Positions 1-10,525 of a stretch of DNA of 54,517 nt are shown here, piece by piece (the stretch's first letter is position 1; each line of letters starts with the position of its first letter). The translations under genes and the position numbers were made by a program. Below the pieces are notes generated by a model. That model was not told the DNA's origin, searched no databases, and worked only from the letters and a program-made list of their open reading frames with translations. Origin of the DNA: Phycisphaerae bacterium (GTDB lineage Bacteria; Planctomycetota; Phycisphaerae; Sedimentisphaerales; Anaerobacaceae); contig JADHXR010000029.1 of assembly GCA_016782865.1 (NCBI GenBank), forward strand, positions 1-54,517. Direction: 5' to 3'.

Positions 1-980
<980 letters not shown>

Positions 981-1217
981 CTGACAATTAGACGGATTAC
1001 CTCGAACGGATCTTATGCCATATCCGGCAATTGTTCAATCAGATTTCTCGTACGTACAAGGGAATCATCTTCCAACATAGCCCCAGCCGGTCACTGACTG
1101 GTTTTTGACGGCCTGTGTTCTGAGAGGCACTGGGAAAGCGTGCTTTTGAAATTGATCTTCGAAACACATAGTCAAAACACTTTGAACAAAAATTCATAAC
1201 GCTCTCGGCCCAAATTG

Positions 1218-1226
1218 TGATATAAT
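1218..1226 (+). promoter_or_regulatory. Extended -10 promoter for the LamG gene
   Basis: TGATATAAT is a perfect TGn plus TATAAT extended -10 element. No -35 hexamer sits 17 bases upstream, which is usual for extended -10 promoters. Transcription would start near 1233 and leave a 5' leader of about 95 bases before the ATG at 1329. The rest of the 981-1328 gap shows nothing else I can name. Confidence 0.55.
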
Positions 1227-1328
1227 GTCGATGTAGTGAAGACGGCCTTGTAGCGTCGATATCGTCGCTTTCGCAGCGAACTTCACTAAAACTGGGGGCA
1301 TTGCCAAATCTTGTTGAAGGAGGCTGTT

Positions 1329-3482
1329 ATGTGTAGAAAATCGACTTGTCTGGCATCTCTTACTGTGGTTCTGGGCCTTATCCTCACGAGCACGACCCAG
1401 GCCGAAAACATCGGGTGGTGGAAGTTCGACGAAGGTTCCGGCACCACCGCCTACGACAGCTCCGGCAATAACCACCATGCCGAGGTGCTGGGAACGCCCG
1501 AATGGGTGGCCGGCCTGCCGGGTTTTGGCGGAGCACTGGATTTCACAAATACCCGTGGAGCCAACGCCGGCGACTTCGACCCGACAAATGGAATGGGTGT
1601 CTTTACTATCGCCTTCTGGTGTCGCTGGGATGGAACTCCCGGCATACAGCATTTCTTCACCAAGTCGAATGGATGGGCCTCAGACACCATGATGTTCCAG
1701 GTCGAGGTCAAAGGAACGCATGCCAATCCCGACATAGTTGACAGATTCCATCTTGCGTATCAAAGTCAGCCACAGGCTGTTTTGCACCTGGTGCCCAAGA
1801 ACGAGTGGGCTCACATGGCCATGGTCTTCGATGGCACGAATGCAACAGGTTATCTCAATGGTATCGACGAAGCGGGCCCCCAGCCTACAGGGATTGGAGC
1901 ACCTGTCGCCGGCCCGGTCTGGATCGGGGTGGCCCACAACGATGCGAGAGTTTTCCAGGGAATACTCGACGACATGCGTTTCTATGATCGCGTGCTGAGC
2001 GAAAGCGAGATCATCGCGATTATGGCCGGTGACGGTGGAGAGAACATGTCCGCCTATGGACCGGAACCGGCGGACGGAACCCTCCATACAAGCACATGGG
2101 TGAACCTTGGCTGGAATCCCGGCCCCTCGGTGGTTACGCATGATGTCTATCTGGGCTACAATCTTGACGACGTCAACGACGGTACGGGCGACACGTTCAT
2201 CGGCAACCAGGCCGACGCTGAGCTTCTCATCGGTTTCCCCGGATTTCCGGCCCCCGAAGGTTTGGTCCCGGGCACAACCTACTACTGGCGCATCGACGAG
2301 GTCAATGACGCCGATCCGAACAGTCCGTGGAAAGGGGACATCTGGAGCTTCTCGGTTCCACCCAAGACGGCCTACGCCCCCGATCCGGCCGACGGCGCAG
2401 AGTTCGTGGACCTGAATGTGGAGTTTGCCTGGACAGGAGGTTACGGCTCCAAGTTGCACACTTTCTATATCGGCGAAGACTATGACGATGTGAGCAACGC
2501 CTCGGGCGGCATACCGCAGGGCACCACAGGCTACAGTCCCGGCACTCTTGAACGGGAGAAGGTCTTGTATTGGCGGGTCGATGAGTTCGACGGTGTCGAA
2601 ACGCACAAGGGCGAGATCTGGGGCTTCACTACGCCGGGCGCAGTGGGCAATCCGCAGCCGGCTAACAGCACGGTGGATGTGCCGATGACGGTGACGCTCA
2701 ACTGGACGGCGGCGGATAATGCCTCTTCGCACGAGGTGTACTTCGGTACGGATGCCGATGCGGTTAGAAATGCCACCAAGGCCTCGCCAGAGTATGTAGG
2801 CCCTAAAACGCTCGGCTCCGAGGGCTACGATCCCGGCAAACTCGCTTGGGACACCGTCTACTACTGGCGAGTCGATGAGGTTTATCCGGGCAATACGGTC
2901 GAGGGCCTTGTCTGGAGTTTTGTGACGGCCGACTTCATTTCGGTGGACGATTTCGAATCCTACAATGACATCGATCCTCCCGACCCCGAGAGCAACAGGA
3001 TATTCGACAAGTGGTTGGACGGCTTTGGAACCACGACAAACGGAGCCCTCGTCGGCAATGACCTGCCCCCCTATGCCGAGCAGAGCGCAGTTCACGGCGG
3101 CGACCAGTCGATGCCGTTCACCTATGACAACAATTTGAAGACCTCTGAGGCAACCAGGACGCTCAGCTATCCGCGTGATTGGACCGAGGGAGGGGTTATG
3201 AAGCTGTCACTGTGGTTCAGAGGCGGTGCGGCCAATGCCGCCGAGCGGATGTTTGTCGCCCTCAACGGAAACGCCGTGGTCTATCACGACGATCCGGAGG
3301 CAACTTTGAGTTCCAGATGGACCCAGTGGGTCATCGACCTCCAAGAGTTCGCCGACCAGAGCGTGAACCTCGCCAACGTCAACACGATAACGATAGGCTT
3401 CGGCACAAAGAACACCCCGGCCGCAGGCGGCGCAGGCAAGACGCTCATCGACGACATCAGGCTGTATCGACCGGTTCCGTAA
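1329..3482 (+). CDS. Exported LamG plus Fn3-like repeat protein with a C-terminal carbohydrate-binding-like domain
   Basis: The ATG at 1329 is chosen because AAGGAGG lies 6 bases upstream and a clean signal peptide follows (basic MCRK, hydrophobic core, cleavage near TTQAEN). An in-frame TTG at 1311 overlaps the ribosome-binding site. The 717-residue protein has a LamG/concanavalin-like domain (about 25-225, starting WWKFDEGSG). Three Fn3-like modules follow (about 235-530), each with the hallmark YYWRVDE and ending in WSF. A C-terminal beta-rich domain runs from VDDFESYND to IDDIRLY. This is the same module set as in the two genes at the right end of the window. Such proteins are usually exported and bind sugars or cell-surface material; no catalytic domain is visible. 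A strong terminator follows. Confidence 0.85.
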   Translation: MCRKSTCLASLTVVLGLILTSTTQAENIGWWKFDEGSGTTAYDSSGNNHHAEVLGTPEWVAGLPGFGGALDFTNTRGANAGDFDPTNGMGVFTIAFWCRWDGTPGIQHFFTKSNGWASDTMMFQVEVKGTHANPDIVDRFHLAYQSQPQAVLHLVPKNEWAHMAMVFDGTNATGYLNGIDEAGPQPTGIGAPVAGPVWIGVAHNDARVFQGILDDMRFYDRVLSESEIIAIMAGDGGENMSAYGPEPADGTLHTSTWVNLGWNPGPSVVTHDVYLGYNLDDVNDGTGDTFIGNQADAELLIGFPGFPAPEGLVPGTTYYWRIDEVNDADPNSPWKGDIWSFSVPPKTAYAPDPADGAEFVDLNVEFAWTGGYGSKLHTFYIGEDYDDVSNASGGIPQGTTGYSPGTLEREKVLYWRVDEFDGVETHKGEIWGFTTPGAVGNPQPANSTVDVPMTVTLNWTAADNASSHEVYFGTDADAVRNATKASPEYVGPKTLGSEGYDPGKLAWDTVYYWRVDEVYPGNTVEGLVWSFVTADFISVDDFESYNDIDPPDPESNRIFDKWLDGFGTTTNGALVGNDLPPYAEQSAVHGGDQSMPFTYDNNLKTSEATRTLSYPRDWTEGGVMKLSLWFRGGAANAAERMFVALNGNAVVYHDDPEATLSSRWTQWVIDLQEFADQSVNLANVNTITIGFGTKNTPAAGGAGKTLIDDIRLYRPVP

Positions 3483-3527
3483 TGGCCGCAGGTAATTTCG
3501 CGGCTGATACTGACGTATATCAGTTCC

Positions 3528-3565
3528 GGGCCTGCACCGATTTGATTCGGTGCAGGCCCTTTTTG
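3528..3565 (+). terminator. Rho-independent terminator after the LamG gene
   Basis: A 13-base GGGCCTGCACCGA arm pairs with TCGGTGCAGGCCC across a 6-base loop and is followed by TTTTT. Stem and loop closely resemble the terminator after the paralogue that ends at 54273, which suggests that gene and terminator were duplicated together. Confidence 0.85.
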
Positions 3566-3634
3566 ATTGGCCCGTGGGAGAAAATGTTTGGTCGGATGAC
3601 GGCGAAATTTCTATCGCACTGACGCCGCGACTAT

Positions 3635-3642
3635 GGTACAAT
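3635..3642 (+). promoter_or_regulatory. Possible extended -10 promoter for the PQQ-propeller pair
   Basis: GG plus TACAAT preceded by TATG gives a weak -10-like element about 95 bases upstream of the first propeller gene. There is no convincing -35 hexamer. The distance to the start resembles that seen for the LamG gene. Confidence 0.3.
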
Positions 3643-3742
3643 GAGCCGGATTTTGTAGGTCCTTTGATGACGGGGAGACCTGAAGCACTTCGGGGGACGG
3701 GTATAAACAGCGTGGTTTGAAGTAGAGTGAGAAGTCTACATC

Positions 3743-5056
3743 GTGCTTACGAAACAACTGATTTGCATTTATCTGATGGTCTCTATTCCCGGCGCGCCGG
3801 GAGCGCCGCACGTGGCCGCGGCCGGAGGCAACTGGCCGCAATTTCGCGGACCACATGGCAACGGCCTCGCATCGTGTCCGGGCGATCCGAAACCTCTCGG
3901 CCTGCCGCTTCATTGGAGCGAGACTGAGAACATTGTCTGGAAGACATCGATCCCGCATGTGGGTTGGTCGACACCTGTGGTGATGAATGGGCGTATCTGG
4001 TTCACCAGCGCGACATTGAAGGGCCACGACTTCTTTGTGATCTGCGTCGACGCGGACTCTGGTGAAATCCGCCTTAATAAGAAGGTGTTCCACGCCGACG
4101 ATCCCGAGCCGCTGGGCAATCCGATCAACAGCTATGCTTCGCCTTCAGCGGTGGTCGAACCGGGCCGGGTGTATTTGAGCTTTGGGAGCTACGGTACGGC
4201 CTGTTTGGATACCGAGACATTTGAAGTGCTGTGGACCCGCCGGGACCTGCCATGCCGGCACCTTCGCGGACCGGGCTCTTCGCCCATCTTGTTCGAGAAT
4301 CTTCTAATCCTGACTATGGACGGTGTGGACGTTCAGTACCTGGTCGCACTCGACAAGGCGACCGGCCGGACCGTTTGGAAAACCGACCGCACGGCACAAT
4401 GGAATGATCTTGGTGACGACGGCAAGCCGATAGCCGAGGGAGATTTGCGAAAGGCATATTCGACACCGCTTATCATCGACGCCGGCGCCGAAAGGCAAAT
4501 GATCACCGTGGGTGCCAAGGCCCTCTATGGCTACGATCCGGCAGACGGTCGCGAGCTTTGGAAGGTTCGCACGCCGGCGTACTCGGGCGCGGCCCGTCCT
4601 GTGTACGGCGACGGGATTGCGTACATGATAAGCGGGTTTGGCAAGACCGAATTGCTGGCTATCCGCGTTGACGGCTCGGGGGATGTCACCGATACCAATG
4701 TTGTGTGGAAAATCAACAGATCCGTGCCGCGAACACCCTCTCCGGTGCTCGTCGATGACCTGCTCTTTACCATCAACGACACGGGCATCGTCATGTGCCT
4801 GGAAGCGGCGACCGGCAAGGAGGTCTGGAAAGAGTCTATCAGAGGAAATTGCGCCGCCTCGCTGCTCTGCGCCGACGGGCGCATTTATGCCTTCAACCGC
4901 GACGGCAAAGCAACCGTCTTCAAGGCCGCGCGCGAGTACGAAGTCCTGGCGACAAATAAGCTCGACTCAGGTTTCATGGCCTCGGCCGCGGCATCGGGAA
5001 GAACGCTCTTTTTGAGAACAAAAACACACCTCTACCGTATCGAATCAGACAAATGA
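3743..5056 (+). CDS. Exported PQQ-like beta-propeller protein (first of a tandem pair)
   Basis: This 437-residue protein has an N-terminal hydrophobic signal segment, then WPQFRGPHGNG, the standard opening of planctomycete PQQ-like WD/propeller proteins. Successive blades follow with the pattern ALDKATGRTVWK, GYDPADGRELWK and CLEAATGKEVWK. The fold is an eight-bladed-type beta propeller of the quinoprotein dehydrogenase/BamB superfamily. The metal and PQQ ligands of true alcohol dehydrogenases cannot be recognised, so an enzymatic role is not supported. A GTG at 3743 is used as start; an ATG at codon 12 is an alternative and would shorten the signal peptide. The next gene encodes a clear paralogue 46 bases downstream, so the two probably form one transcript. 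Confidence 0.85.
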   Translation: MLTKQLICIYLMVSIPGAPGAPHVAAAGGNWPQFRGPHGNGLASCPGDPKPLGLPLHWSETENIVWKTSIPHVGWSTPVVMNGRIWFTSATLKGHDFFVICVDADSGEIRLNKKVFHADDPEPLGNPINSYASPSAVVEPGRVYLSFGSYGTACLDTETFEVLWTRRDLPCRHLRGPGSSPILFENLLILTMDGVDVQYLVALDKATGRTVWKTDRTAQWNDLGDDGKPIAEGDLRKAYSTPLIIDAGAERQMITVGAKALYGYDPADGRELWKVRTPAYSGAARPVYGDGIAYMISGFGKTELLAIRVDGSGDVTDTNVVWKINRSVPRTPSPVLVDDLLFTINDTGIVMCLEAATGKEVWKESIRGNCAASLLCADGRIYAFNRDGKATVFKAAREYEVLATNKLDSGFMASAAASGRTLFLRTKTHLYRIESDK

Positions 5057-5102
5057 TCTTCTTAAACAGTGCAATAAGGTTCAGAAAGTGAAAGGGTAAG
5101 AC

Positions 5103-6356
5103 ATGTTTCGAAGTTGTCTCAACAGTATTTGTTCGATGTTTGTTTTTGGATTGTTAACACAGACTGCGTCGGCCGACGATTGGCCTCAGTTTCGAGGACC
5201 GGACAGCCTGGGAGTCTCTCAGGCGAAGAATCTGCCCGTTACGTGGAGTGACACGGAAAATCTGATATGGAAGACAGCCATGCCCGGCAGCGGCTCGTCG
5301 AGTCCGATCGCGTTAGGCGGCAGACTCTATGTGACCTGCTACAGCGGCTACGGCCTGGACCAGGGCCAAGGCAAAATGGAAGATCTGGCCTTTCACGTCG
5401 TGTGCATCGACGGGGACAGCGGGACCATCATTTGGGACAAGAAGATCAAGCCGATGCTTCCGGAGCAGTCAAGTGTACGCGATCACGGCTATGCCGCGCA
5501 AACACCGGCAACTGACGGTAAGCACTTGTACGTCTTCTTCGGCAAGAGCGGTGTTTTCAAATTCGACTTAGACGGCGAGCAGATCTGGCAAACCAGTGTA
5601 GGCACCAAATTGAACGGCTGGGGCTGTGGTACTTCGCCCGTATTGTATAAGAATCTCGTGATCGTTAACGCGAGCGTCGAAAGCGGCTCGCTGGTAGCGG
5701 TCGACAAAACCAGTGGAGAAGAGGTCTGGCGGGCAGCCGGTATGGACTCCTCCTGGAATACGCCTCATCTGGTTGATGCGCCGGATGGAAAGCAGGAACT
5801 GGCGGTAAGCGTAAAGAAATTTATTCTCGGATTCGATCCCGAGACGGGAAAAGAGCTCTGGCGCTGTGAGGGTATTGAGGATTATATCTGTCCGAGCATC
5901 ATATCCCATGATGGCATCTTGTACGCACTAGGCGGGCGCCGCTCAATGACAATCGCAATTCGAAGTGGCGGTCGCGGCGACGTATCGAAAACACACAAGC
6001 TCTGGCAGGCCGACGTCGGAGCCATCGTGTCCTCTCCCGTAGTGCATGACGGCCATCTCTATTGGGTCAGCGACCGCAGCAAGACCGCGTACTGCCTCAG
6101 CCTGGCCGACGGGTCGATAAAGTACTCGCAGAATGTTGGCCTCCAGCCCTATGCCTCTACACTTCTCGCAGACGGCAGGCTTTACGTTGTCACCCGCTAC
6201 GGCGGCACGCTGGTGCTGGCCGCCAAGCCACAGTTCGAGCAACTGGCCCACAACAAGCTCGCCGACAAAACGGTATTCAACGCAAGTCCCATCGTCTGCA
6301 ACGGCAACCTGATCCTGCGCAGCAATACGAATCTGTACTGTTTCGGGCAAAAATGA
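5103..6356 (+). CDS. Exported PQQ-like beta-propeller protein (second of a tandem pair)
   Basis: This 417-residue paralogue of the preceding gene has a signal peptide with cleavage near TASADDW. It has the same opening motif, WPQFRGPDSLG, and repeated blade signatures such as AVDKTSGEEVWR and GFDPETGKELWR. The shared architecture and adjacency point to a tandem duplication. The segment around residues 75-110 (LDQGQGKMEDLAFHV) has no counterpart in the first copy and makes the sequences clearly divergent. Likely periplasmic. Its role, whether structural scaffold or sugar- or quinone-linked oxidation, cannot be decided from sequence. The convergent galM gene begins 81 bases beyond the stop, with no obvious terminator between them. 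Confidence 0.85.
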   Translation: MFRSCLNSICSMFVFGLLTQTASADDWPQFRGPDSLGVSQAKNLPVTWSDTENLIWKTAMPGSGSSSPIALGGRLYVTCYSGYGLDQGQGKMEDLAFHVVCIDGDSGTIIWDKKIKPMLPEQSSVRDHGYAAQTPATDGKHLYVFFGKSGVFKFDLDGEQIWQTSVGTKLNGWGCGTSPVLYKNLVIVNASVESGSLVAVDKTSGEEVWRAAGMDSSWNTPHLVDAPDGKQELAVSVKKFILGFDPETGKELWRCEGIEDYICPSIISHDGILYALGGRRSMTIAIRSGGRGDVSKTHKLWQADVGAIVSSPVVHDGHLYWVSDRSKTAYCLSLADGSIKYSQNVGLQPYASTLLADGRLYVVTRYGGTLVLAAKPQFEQLAHNKLADKTVFNASPIVCNGNLILRSNTNLYCFGQK

Positions 6357-6437
6357 TCAGCCCGGGAATAAGTGCCGCGCATGCAAAAGCACAGTAGATG
6401 ACACAGCCGCCAGATAAGCAAGGATCTGCGCTATCGA

Positions 6438-7634
6438 CTACTGCCTGACACTGAATTTGAACACTGTCGCCGTGGCGTATTTTTGCCCCGGGTTCAAAAC
6501 AACAGACGGAAAGTCAGGCTTATTCGGCGAATCCGGGAAGTGTTGGGTCTCCAGGCAGAATGCGTAGTGTTTCTCGTACTTCTTGCCGTCCTTGCCGGTA
6601 AGCGAACCGTCCAGGAAGTTGCCGGTATACAACTGAACCCCCGGCTGGGTTGTAGAAACCTCCATTACCCGCCCGGTGGTGGGCTCGTATGCCCTCGCGC
6701 ACAAAGCGAGTGAGTCTCCGCTGCTGTTTAGTACGTAATTATGGTCGTAGCCCATGCCGGTTTTTTCGATGCGCGAGCCAATGCTCGCTGAGACGGTGAA
6801 ATCCATCGGCGAATCCTTGACGTCTCTGTTTTCGCCGGTCGGTATCAGACCTTCATCGACCACGGTGTACTTGTCGGCGTCGAGCATAAGCTCATGGCCG
6901 AGAATATCGCCGGTCCCCTGACCGGCAAGATTGAAGTAGGTGTGATTCGTCAGATTCACCACGGTGGTCTTGTCCGTGTCGGCTTCATAGCTGATCTGCA
7001 GCTCGTCGTCTTCGGTCAGGGCATAGGTGACGCTGCACGCCAGATTGCCAGGATAACCCTCTTCGCCGTCCTCGCTGATGTAGCTGAGCTTCACTAAGGC
7101 GCTGCGGCCCTCGGCCTTGAGATCATCGAGTTTCCAGACCACCTTGTCGAATCCCTTGAGACCGCCGTGCAGATGGTTGTCGCCGTTGTTTGCAGCTAAC
7201 TTATACTCAACGCCGTCGAGCACGAACCGAGCTGCACCGATGCGATTGGCGTAGCGCCCGACGACCGCCCCAAAGTAGGGGTGCTCGCCAAGGTATCCTG
7301 CGAGTGTATCGAAGCCGAGTGTAATATCAGCGAGTTTGCCCGTGCGGTCGGGGACCTCCAGCGAAACCAGGATCGCCCCGTAGTTGGTGATCCGGGCCTT
7401 CAAACCGTTGCTGTTGGTCAGGGTGTACAGGTCAACTTCTCTGCCCTCGGATGTTCGACCAAAAGATTCTTGATTGACACTCATTACCGGGGTCTCCTTA
7501 GTTTCCTGCGCGGCGTCGGGCGTTGTATCGGATTTGCCCTGCGATCCATCCTGAACTGCCTCTTTCTTCTTGCAGCCAGGCATGCAGATTACCGCCGCTG
7601 CCAAAACCAGGGTAGCCCAAACTCTCGTTTTCAT
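6438..7634 (-). CDS. galM: Aldose 1-epimerase (galactose mutarotase), exported lipoprotein form
   Basis: This enzyme interconverts alpha and beta anomers of hexoses such as galactose and glucose. The N-terminus is a lipoprotein signal ending in the lipobox MPGC (Cys21), then a charged linker of about 25 residues, so it is probably anchored in the periplasm rather than cytoplasmic. Family motifs are in order: VVGRYANRI, NNGDNHLHGG, NHTYFNLAG with the catalytic histidine, and FCLETQHFPDSPN, which carries the general-base glutamate. Its 398 residues equal a full-length GalM plus the leader. The gene is alone on its strand behind a good sigma-70 promoter. An exported mutarotase fits extracellular polysaccharide breakdown, as suggested by its neighbours. 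Confidence 0.93.
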   Translation of the reverse strand: MKTRVWATLVLAAAVICMPGCKKKEAVQDGSQGKSDTTPDAAQETKETPVMSVNQESFGRTSEGREVDLYTLTNSNGLKARITNYGAILVSLEVPDRTGKLADITLGFDTLAGYLGEHPYFGAVVGRYANRIGAARFVLDGVEYKLAANNGDNHLHGGLKGFDKVVWKLDDLKAEGRSALVKLSYISEDGEEGYPGNLACSVTYALTEDDELQISYEADTDKTTVVNLTNHTYFNLAGQGTGDILGHELMLDADKYTVVDEGLIPTGENRDVKDSPMDFTVSASIGSRIEKTGMGYDHNYVLNSSGDSLALCARAYEPTTGRVMEVSTTQPGVQLYTGNFLDGSLTGKDGKKYEKHYAFCLETQHFPDSPNKPDFPSVVLNPGQKYATATVFKFSVRQ

Positions 7635-7690
7635 CTTCTGACTCCCTTCTTGAAAATGTTTGTGTCTGCACGAATTGCTGATTTGCGACG

Positions 7691-7719
7691 AATGTAACTG
7701 CGATAAAATGAATTGTCAA
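7691..7719 (-). promoter_or_regulatory. Sigma-70-type promoter of galM
   Basis: On the minus strand a perfect TTGACA (-35) is separated by exactly 17 bases from TACATT (-10). Transcription would start near 7684, about 50 bases before the galM ATG. Confidence 0.6.
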
Positions 7720-7812
7720 AAGATTTATTTCCGGAAAGCGGTTTTCGTGTAGATGATTTGAAAATTTAGCGGATTTGGAAAGGTTTTCTCTGCCGTTCAT
7801 ATTCGCCAGGGC

Positions 7813-7841
7813 TGGACAAGAGACCCCGAAGATGCTATAAT
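7813..7841 (+). promoter_or_regulatory. Sigma-70-type promoter of the multiheme cytochrome gene
   Basis: TGGACA (five of six -35 bases), a 17-base spacer, and TGC plus TATAAT, a perfect extended -10. The predicted start near 7848 leaves a leader of about 40 bases. It is back to back with the galM promoter, about 95 bases away. Confidence 0.7.
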
Positions 7842-7886
7842 AACTTGGTACATGCTAATTTCAACGCAAATCATGAGGATGAGGAT

Positions 7887-9035
7887 ATGAGGATCAATGT
7901 TCTGTTTCTTGCGACAACTGTCGGGGTTCTTGGCTTGGCTCAGATTGCAGCCGGCGAACAGGCAGACGAAACTGCCGCCGGTCGCCTCGGCTCAATGGGA
8001 GGGCCGACGGACGATCCTGGTGCAGCTTGGGGTCTGCATGAGCCGCTCAAGGACTGTGTTGGGTGTCACGGCGATCAGCCGCAGCAAAGCTCGCCCGACA
8101 AATCTGACCTTGTCGCTGCGGTGCCGAAATTGTGTTATACGTGCCACGAAGAGTACACTTCGCTGGACGCATGGGAACACGGGCCCGTGGCAACCGGCGA
8201 TTGCCTGGTATGCCATGAGCCGCACAAGACAAAGAACGAATCCCTGCTGACCAAGCCAATGCCCGAGCTGTGCTATCACTGTCACGAGGCCCAGACGCTG
8301 GAGTTGGTCGCCAATCACTCGGAAGAATCTCATACGAGCTGCACCGATTGCCACGAGAGCCATTCGAGCCCGGGAAGAATGCTTCTCAAGCAGAGTTTTC
8401 TCAAGACCGACGCCGGACGGGATTATCTTGCCAACAACTCAGTCGCCCGGCCGCGACCGACATTTGTCGACCGTCGCGGCTCTCTCGGCGGGCTGGAGGG
8501 CGTCGCGGTTGTATCGGTGGTTGACGGATCGGATTTGGCCAGGCGTTACGGGGTAACGGAGGATTTGGTGAGGGCAAAGGTCGAGCGGCAATTGAGGCAA
8601 AACGGCATCAGGATACTGCCCCGCAAAGAGCAGACCGCGAGGGAATCGGCGCTCTACGTGCATCTTCGGCTGGTGGAGGTGCCGTCTCAGCGGCGCCCGG
8701 GGCAGGTCGATGCATTGTCGGGAAGTTTTAACATATCGTTGCGGCAGACGGTGGAGTTGCTCGCGGCGCCGGGTGACGGCAAGAGAAGATTCTGCGCAGC
8801 CACAACGTGGGACACCGGCGCCGTCGTGATCTGGGGAGTATCGCAGATCGAAGAAGGGATCGACCAGGCCGTCAAGGTGCTGGTGGGCCGGTTTGGCAAC
8901 GACTACGTGAAGGCCAATCCAAGGGACAAGACTTTGGCGTTATTGCCGACGCCTGGCGGGCCGGCAACCTGGTTCAATAATCCTGCAGATAGCCGTCGAA
9001 CTTCATCATTCTCCGCGTGGAGCTTTCATAAGTGA
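7887..9035 (+). CDS. Exported pentaheme cytochrome c-like protein with an extra C-terminal domain
   Basis: The ATG at 7887 follows a GAGGATGAGG ribosome-binding site and opens a typical signal peptide. An upstream in-frame ATG at 7845 would bury that signal. Five CxxCH haem-attachment motifs lie at residues 57, 83, 106, 129 and 152, with almost constant spacing of 23-26 residues, as in doubled-CXXCH cytochromes. Extra histidines that could be axial ligands lie between them (EHGP, NHSEES). After residue 165 the haem part ends, and about 215 residues without cysteine pairs follow (SVVDGSDLARRYGVTEDLV onward), a domain I do not recognise. It is probably a periplasmic electron carrier. Its 3' end overlaps the convergent SGNH gene by 62 bases. 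Confidence 0.85.
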   Translation: MRINVLFLATTVGVLGLAQIAAGEQADETAAGRLGSMGGPTDDPGAAWGLHEPLKDCVGCHGDQPQQSSPDKSDLVAAVPKLCYTCHEEYTSLDAWEHGPVATGDCLVCHEPHKTKNESLLTKPMPELCYHCHEAQTLELVANHSEESHTSCTDCHESHSSPGRMLLKQSFLKTDAGRDYLANNSVARPRPTFVDRRGSLGGLEGVAVVSVVDGSDLARRYGVTEDLVRAKVERQLRQNGIRILPRKEQTARESALYVHLRLVEVPSQRRPGQVDALSGSFNISLRQTVELLAAPGDGKRRFCAATTWDTGAVVIWGVSQIEEGIDQAVKVLVGRFGNDYVKANPRDKTLALLPTPGGPATWFNNPADSRRTSSFSAWSFHK

Positions 9036-10272
9036 TCGGTCTGGGGGCAAGCCAATCCACAATTCTGTCCTTGATCGAGTAAGCGAAGAAATGATTTCCC
9101 GCGGGGCTGTAATGACCTATGAAGTAGCGCTTGAAGTAATCGTCAACAGTGAGATTGAAGCTCTTGAAATCTTCAACATGCTCGATGTTCATGTCGATGT
9201 AATTGAAATCGTTTTCGTCCAGAAACTCTACGATCTCCCGATCAAACCGGGCGCCCCCGCTCAAGAGCTGCTTTGTCACCCTGTAAGGATCGAATATGAT
9301 GACCATCAACTTTTTGTCGCTGGCCGAGGTAAATTCTCGCGCTTCGTTCAGAATGTACTTTGTGGCGGCGAAAGAGTACTTATCCAATAATGTAGCTACC
9401 GAAGAACGCAGGTTGTCGCCGCCGGGGTCCACCGGACATTTCAGATGCCTGCTCAAAGTCTTAAGCGGCTCAACAGCAATGTCGCGAATCTGGTTGTTCT
9501 TGTACAGATACATCCTCAGCGCCAGGTCATCTTTGAGAGCTTCGTACATCCAATCGGGATCGGTCATTTTGTACAGGGATTGTCGAGTTTGCAGCATGTT
9601 TTCCTTTTCCACGAATTTGCCCGTCTCCAGATCGATTTCCACATGCGCCCAGAAATTCCCGTGGAACATCTTGCCTGTTCCTTCGGTGCGGTTTGTGCTC
9701 TGATTCCAGCCCTTTGTCAGCATATACCGGCAGCGCAACAGACTCCTGATGTGGTCATCTCCCCATATATAAAGAATGACGTACCCGGCGTCGTTCTCTG
9801 TCTGTTCTTCCCTGACCATTCGCCGATACGCCTGATAGACGCCGAAACCACCCATCCCGAAGTTCCTTATCGGCTCGCCGATATGACCCGCCAGATATTC
9901 CTGCCAGGTCTCACCGTCGTTAACCTGGTTGCAAGCCGTAAAACTGTTGCCGTAGGTATTGATCCGGCACGGTTTGTCCTTGTATAGAAAGGAGGTTCGC
10001 GCCCCGTTGGATCGGATCGTGGAGATCGTCGAGCTGCGGTCCAGGCCGTCGCGCGGCATGTAATTGCCCAGGACATACCCCACATCTTTGTCAAATCTCG
10101 CCCAGGACAACTCGTTCAGGAATACATCTATCTCTTTGCGTGTAGGTACTGTTTCTCCTACATACTCTCTGAAGGATTTCTTTTGGTTTCCTTCGTCTCG
10201 GCCGGCTGCAAGTGAACCCGTTACAATTAACAACAACGCTGCTCTTGAGATGGTGCTGAATATTGCCTCCAT
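8974..10272 (-). CDS. Exported SGNH/GDSL hydrolase-like protein
   Basis: This 432-residue protein has an N-terminal signal segment (cleavage near SLAAGRD). YGNSFTACNQVNDGETW contains the block I nucleophile serine in GNS. NFGMGGFGVYQAYR matches the block II glycine, and HYSPAGNHFFA near the C-terminus supplies the block V histidine. The DxxH aspartate is not in its usual place, so activity is likely but unproven. Planctomycetes carry many such proteins, thought to deacetylate or de-esterify polysaccharides. The gene overlaps the end of the convergent cytochrome gene. A GDSL-type protein without esterase function is the main alternative. Confidence 0.7.
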   Translation of the reverse strand: MEAIFSTISRAALLLIVTGSLAAGRDEGNQKKSFREYVGETVPTRKEIDVFLNELSWARFDKDVGYVLGNYMPRDGLDRSSTISTIRSNGARTSFLYKDKPCRINTYGNSFTACNQVNDGETWQEYLAGHIGEPIRNFGMGGFGVYQAYRRMVREEQTENDAGYVILYIWGDDHIRSLLRCRYMLTKGWNQSTNRTEGTGKMFHGNFWAHVEIDLETGKFVEKENMLQTRQSLYKMTDPDWMYEALKDDLALRMYLYKNNQIRDIAVEPLKTLSRHLKCPVDPGGDNLRSSVATLLDKYSFAATKYILNEAREFTSASDKKLMVIIFDPYRVTKQLLSGGARFDREIVEFLDENDFNYIDMNIEHVEDFKSFNLTVDDYFKRYFIGHYSPAGNHFFAYSIKDRIVDWLAPRPITYESSTRRMMKFDGYLQDY

Positions 10273-10525
10273 AGTCTTTCTCCCGTATTGGCGATTACGT
10301 CATTTGTAGGACGGCCAACTTCGATGTCCCATTCTACCGTTCGATTGTATAGCATTTTGCCCCACACCGCCAGAGGGGCAGCTCTCCCAATGCGACGGCG
10401 TCTGCTTGTTCCTTGCCAAGTCGATCCGGTGAGTCTATAATGCACACGAACAAATCGCATTCTGGGCGGTATGATATACCGATTCGAAACAGGGTCTTGA
10501 TCGGAACCCGAACACAATTAGGACT

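Noticed and set aside
1680-3095. 471-codon open frame opposite the first LamG gene
   Set aside because: It mirrors the Fn3-like modules; no ribosome-binding site or domain, and the plus-strand protein is clearly real.
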